A DNA stretch of 64,000 bases from Thermasporomyces composti (GTDB taxonomy: Bacteria; Actinomycetota; Actinomycetes; Propionibacteriales; Actinopolymorphaceae), in NCBI RefSeq assembly GCF_003386795.1, contig NZ_QTUC01000001.1, forward strand, positions 434,001 to 498,000, written 5' to 3'. Position numbers and translations under genes: made by a program. The number at the start of each line of letters is the position of its first letter. Within the stretch, counting starts at the first letter, position 1. The notes beneath the pieces are model-generated. The model was not told where the DNA came from and made no database searches. It saw only the letters and a list, made by a program, of their open reading frames with translations. This document shows, piece after piece, positions 61,293 to 64,000 of this stretch.

Positions 61293-61954
61293 TCGGCGGG
61301 GCTCTCCACCGCGTCCTCCAAGGCGTCGACGGCATCGCCCAGCGCCTCGACCGCCGACCGCTCGTCGTCGGTGAGGTTGCCGTCCCTGTCGTCGAGAACG
61401 TCGCGAATCGCGCGGAAAGCCATGGCCGGCGAGTAGCCCTTGCGCACGAGCATGGCCATGAGCCTGCGAGTTCGCGTCCGTCCGTCGAGGTGGCTGACGG
61501 CGCGCAAGCGGCGCGTCACGAGGGCACGCGCGGTGGCCAGCTCCGTCTCCGGAGAGAGTCGCCCCACGGCTGCGTCGACATGCTCCTCGTCGACACCTCG
61601 CCGCCGCAGCTCGTGGGCGAGCGCACGGCGAGCCAGCCCGCGACCCGCGTGCCGGGACTCCACCCAGGCGCGGGCGAACGCGGCGTCGTCGATCAGCCCC
61701 ACGTCGGTGAAGCGGTCCATGACGCTCTCGATCACCGGGTCGGGAATGCCGCGCCTCCGCAGGACGCGTTCCAGCTCCGCGCGGGTCCTCGGCTGGTGAG
61801 CCAGCAGCCGCATCACGATGGCTCGCGCCCGCTGCTCGGGATCGGCCTGGATGTCGCGACCGTCGTCGGAGAGCGCGCCGTCGGCACCTCGCGTTCGCTC
61901 GGCGGACAGGTCACCGCGGACGGAGCGGCGCCGCCGGGCTCGATGATTCACCAC
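61286..61954 (-). CDS. recX: Regulatory protein RecX
   Basis: The 222-residue protein has the RecX three-helix repeats: RAIVMRLLAHQPRTRAELERVLRRRG, VIESVMDRFTDVGLIDDAAFARAWVES and GLARRALAHELRRRGVDEEHV. It restrains RecA filaments. An Arg-rich disordered N-terminus of about 40 residues precedes the conserved part. It follows recA by 43 bp on the same strand and is cotranscribed with it. Confidence 0.93.
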   Translation of the reverse strand: MVNHRARRRRSVRGDLSAERTRGADGALSDDGRDIQADPEQRARAIVMRLLAHQPRTRAELERVLRRRGIPDPVIESVMDRFTDVGLIDDAAFARAWVESRHAGRGLARRALAHELRRRGVDEEHVDAAVGRLSPETELATARALVTRRLRAVSHLDGRTRTRRLMAMLVRKGYSPAMAFRAIRDVLDDRDGNLTDDERSAVEALGDAVDALEDAVESPADD

Positions 61955-61997
61955 AGCTCCTCATGCTGCTCGTCGAGCGCCGCTCCGCGGAATCCCC

Positions 61998-63029
61998 TCA
62001 GAAGTCCTCCGGCTCCTCAGCGGGAGTGTCGACCCGCGGACCGATGCCGAGCTTCTCCTTGATCTTCTTCTCCAGCTCGTCGGCCAGCTCAGGGTTGTCC
62101 TTGAGGAACTTCCGAGCGTTCTCCTTGCCCTGACCGAGCTGGTCACCTTCATAGGTGTACCAGGCACCAGCCTTGCGCACGATGCCGTGCTCGACACCGA
62201 GGTCGACGAGGTTCCCCTCGCGGCTGATCCCCTCACCGAACAAGATGTCGAACTCCGCCTGCCGGAACGGTGGCGCCAGCTTGTTCTTCACCACCTTGAC
62301 CCGGACCCGGTTGCCCACCGCGTCCTGGCCATCCTTCAACGTCTCGATGCGCCGGACGTCCAGCCGGATCGACGCGTAGAACTTCAACGCCTTGCCGCCC
62401 GTCGTGGTCTCGGGCGACCCGAACATGACGCCGACCTTCTCTCGGAGCTGGTTGATGAAGATCGCCGTGGTCTTGGAGGCGCTGATCGCACCGGTGAGCT
62501 TACGGAGCGCCTGGCTCATCAAGCGCGCCTGGAGACCGACGTGGCTGTCCCCCATCTCACCGTCGATCTCCGCCCGCGGGACGAGAGCGGCCACGGAGTC
62601 GACGACCACGACGTCGAGCGCCCCGGAACGGATGAGCATGTCGGCGATCTCGAGGGCCTGCTCGCCGCTGTCGGGCTGCGAGACGAGGAGGTTGTCGGTG
62701 TCGACGCCGAGCTTGCGCGCGTACTCGGGGTCGAGGGCGTGCTCAGCGTCGATGAAGCCCGCGACACCGCCGGCTCGCTGAGCGTTGGCCACCGCGTGCA
62801 GCGCGATCGTGGTCTTGCCCGAGCTCTCCGGACCATAGATCTCGACCACACGTCCGCGCGGCAGGCCGCCGATGCCGAGGGCCACATCGAGCGCGATGGA
62901 GCCCGAAGGGATCACCTCGATGGGGGCGCGCCCCTCCTGGCCGAGACGCATGACCGCGCCTTTGCCGAACTGCCGCTCGATCTGCGCGATCGCCGCGTCG
63001 AGCGCCTTCTCTCGATCATGAGCCGCCAT
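61998..63029 (-). CDS. recA: Recombinase RecA
   Basis: The 343-residue recombinase has [20 protein letters not shown] at the N-terminus, Walker [10 protein letters not shown], the L1/L2 DNA-binding loops ([36 protein letters not shown] in order) and KIKEKLGIG near the end. No intein is present. It drives strand exchange and LexA autocleavage. ATG 63029 is chosen by family comparison; ATG 63038 (MASMAAHD) is an alternative. The frame is open to 63212, which is not thought to be coding. An SOS box lies 221 bp upstream. Confidence 0.97.
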   Translation of the reverse strand: MAAHDREKALDAAIAQIERQFGKGAVMRLGQEGRAPIEVIPSGSIALDVALGIGGLPRGRVVEIYGPESSGKTTIALHAVANAQRAGGVAGFIDAEHALDPEYARKLGVDTDNLLVSQPDSGEQALEIADMLIRSGALDVVVVDSVAALVPRAEIDGEMGDSHVGLQARLMSQALRKLTGAISASKTTAIFINQLREKVGVMFGSPETTTGGKALKFYASIRLDVRRIETLKDGQDAVGNRVRVKVVKNKLAPPFRQAEFDILFGEGISREGNLVDLGVEHGIVRKAGAWYTYEGDQLGQGKENARKFLKDNPELADELEKKIKEKLGIGPRVDTPAEEPEDF

Positions 63030-63453
63030 GCTCGCCATCCCGGATGAGTCGAAAGGTCGTCGAGAACCCCGCGTCTTCTTCTGGGCCGTCTTCTCCGTCA
63101 CACCGCCGACGGTAGAGGTAGCTACCGACAGCCGCCCATCCCCCTCGGACGGCTGTGGACGGCGCCGCCATCCCGTGGCCTTGTGGACCAAGTCCGGCGG
63201 AGCCGACGGCAACTCGCCGTCGACGTCGAAGCCACTCTACGACGCCTGAGCGAACAGACGTTCGAAGGGTCGCGGTACGCCGGCCCGTGTCGCGGCGAAG
63301 GCACGCGTAGCGTGCGCCGGCCGATGCGTGCCAGCCGGTGCGTGCCGGGTGGAGCAGGCGACGCGAACCCGGGAACATCGTCGCCCGCGGCCACCGTTGC
63401 GAGAAGGCGGGAGCGGACGGGGCCGGCGGCCCAGCGGACGACGCCGGGCGGGC
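63030..63453. other. 424-bp region upstream of recA
   Basis: No protein gene is evident. It contains the SOS box at 63250-63265, so the regulated promoter lies near it and recA would have a leader of roughly 200 bases. Apart from that the sequence is uniformly GC-rich with no clear -10. Confidence 0.4.
63250..63265. promoter_or_regulatory. SOS box upstream of recA
   Basis: The sequence gCGAAC-AGAC-GTTCGA matches the LexA consensus at all but the first base. It sits between the DUF3046 gene and recA and should make recA-recX DNA-damage inducible. Confidence 0.8.
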
Positions 63454-63648
63454 TCAGCGCTCGGACGGCGGAAGCTCCAACGCCCGCCACACCGCCCGCC
63501 AGACGTCCTTGGTGTCCCAGCCGGCTTCGAGGGCCTGCAGGACGGTACGCTCACCCAGGTCGGCGAGGACCTGCTCGCGTGCCCACGTGCGGGCGTAGCC
63601 CGCGCCGAGGTGCTGGTCCATTCGCTCCCAGAACTCCGTCAGCCGCAC
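63454..63648 (-). CDS. DUF3046 family small protein
   Basis: The 64-residue protein reads LTEFWERMDQHLGAGYARTW near its start and ends WRAVWRALELPPSER. It matches DUF3046, a small actinobacterial family typically found next to recA, of unknown function. The start is GTG 63648; GATACT ends 6 bp before it, so the mRNA is probably leaderless. A longer open frame upstream lacks conservation. Confidence 0.85.
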   Translation of the reverse strand: MRLTEFWERMDQHLGAGYARTWAREQVLADLGERTVLQALEAGWDTKDVWRAVWRALELPPSER

Positions 63649-63839
63649 CCGTCCAGTATCCGACACGGAACGAAGAGGTTCATTCGGGCGATGCCGTCGA
63701 CGTGGCACGACGTGCGCCGGCACCCGGGACCCCCCTCGCGGACACCTGGGCGGACGGCGGACGATGGACATCGACTGATCCGAGCCCGGTGCACGTCCAC
63801 CGTCGCGACGTGCCGACCTGTGACGACCTGGAGGGCGTC

Positions 63840-64000
63840 ATGCAGTGGTGTGTCCTGCTCAAGTACGGCGAGCTGGCACTGAAGGGACGCAACCGCTGGA
63901 GGTTCGAAGAGACCCTTCTGCGCAACCTCACCAACACGCTCGCCGACCTCGACGGCGTGCGGATCCGCCGTCGCCACGGCGTCCTCCTCGTCCAGGGCGC
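63840..64000 (+). CDS. thiI: ThiI-like tRNA 4-thiouridine synthase, N-terminal part (runs off the right edge)
   Basis: The visible 53 residues start MQWCVLLKYGELALKGRNRW, the N-terminal ferredoxin-like segment of ThiI. The rest (THUMP, PP-loop and possible rhodanese domains) lies outside the window. ThiI transfers sulfur to U8 of tRNA and, in some bacteria, to ThiS for thiamine. GAGGG lies close before ATG 63840; an in-frame GTG at 63789 is an alternative start. Confidence 0.85.
   Translation, partial: MQWCVLLKYGELALKGRNRWRFEETLLRNLTNTLADLDGVRIRRRHGVLLVQG

Overview
The window is very GC-rich, uses GTG starts freely, has several apparently leaderless genes, and carries actinobacterial hallmarks: TCGAAC-N4-GTTCGA SOS boxes, a B12-dependent NrdJ with NrdR, an Eis-type acetyltransferase, a DUF3046 gene upstream of recA, and a GluABCD transporter next to miaB. 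It reads as one continuous chromosomal segment of a high-GC actinomycete. The genus cannot be fixed from the sequence alone. No rRNA, tRNA, insertion sequence, integrase or CRISPR array was seen.

1-8112 is an amino-sugar cluster. A partial Gfo/Idh/MocA oxidoreductase and an Nramp-like transporter lacking the family's metal motifs run leftward. A sodium:solute symporter, an AGE-family epimerase, a NagB-like deaminase, NagA and a neutral-ceramidase-like protein run rightward as a translationally overlapped operon. 8095-12454 is NAD biosynthesis (nadABC), divergent from an NrtR-type Nudix regulator with an inverted-repeat operator between them. pepE follows.

13403-20058 is a leftward six-gene operon headed by an IclR regulator: OPT oligopeptide transporter, M29/NicX-like protein, S33 prolyl-aminopeptidase-like hydrolase, AroM and DUF1177. 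Three operator-like repeats precede it. This is the best candidate for an undescribed pathway, probably import and breakdown of unusual small peptides. After it come a hydrolase-fold protein without its nucleophile, a DinB2-type polymerase lacking the usual steric gate, and an NAD(P)H-binding protein.

23040-45857 is conserved actinobacterial housekeeping: nrdR-nrdJ, lexA with three SOS boxes and a divergent SOS membrane gene, a CofE-like gene, dinG, hflX, dapF, miaA and an extradiol-dioxygenase-like gene. Accessory genes are inserted among them: an S9 peptidase behind a 17-bp tandem-repeat array, a rhomboid protease, a ManD-like enolase, a TetR/MFS efflux pair, and a gamma-glutamyltransferase broken by a single in-frame TAG.

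46021-54836 is a second carbohydrate region: an FMN 2-hydroxy-acid oxidase, a GH38 alpha-mannosidase, a LacI regulator, an unclassified six-hairpin glycosidase and a DedA protein. 54921-64000 returns to core genes: miaB, gluABCD, eis-like, recX, recA (SOS box upstream), DUF3046 and the start of a thiI-like gene that runs off the right edge.
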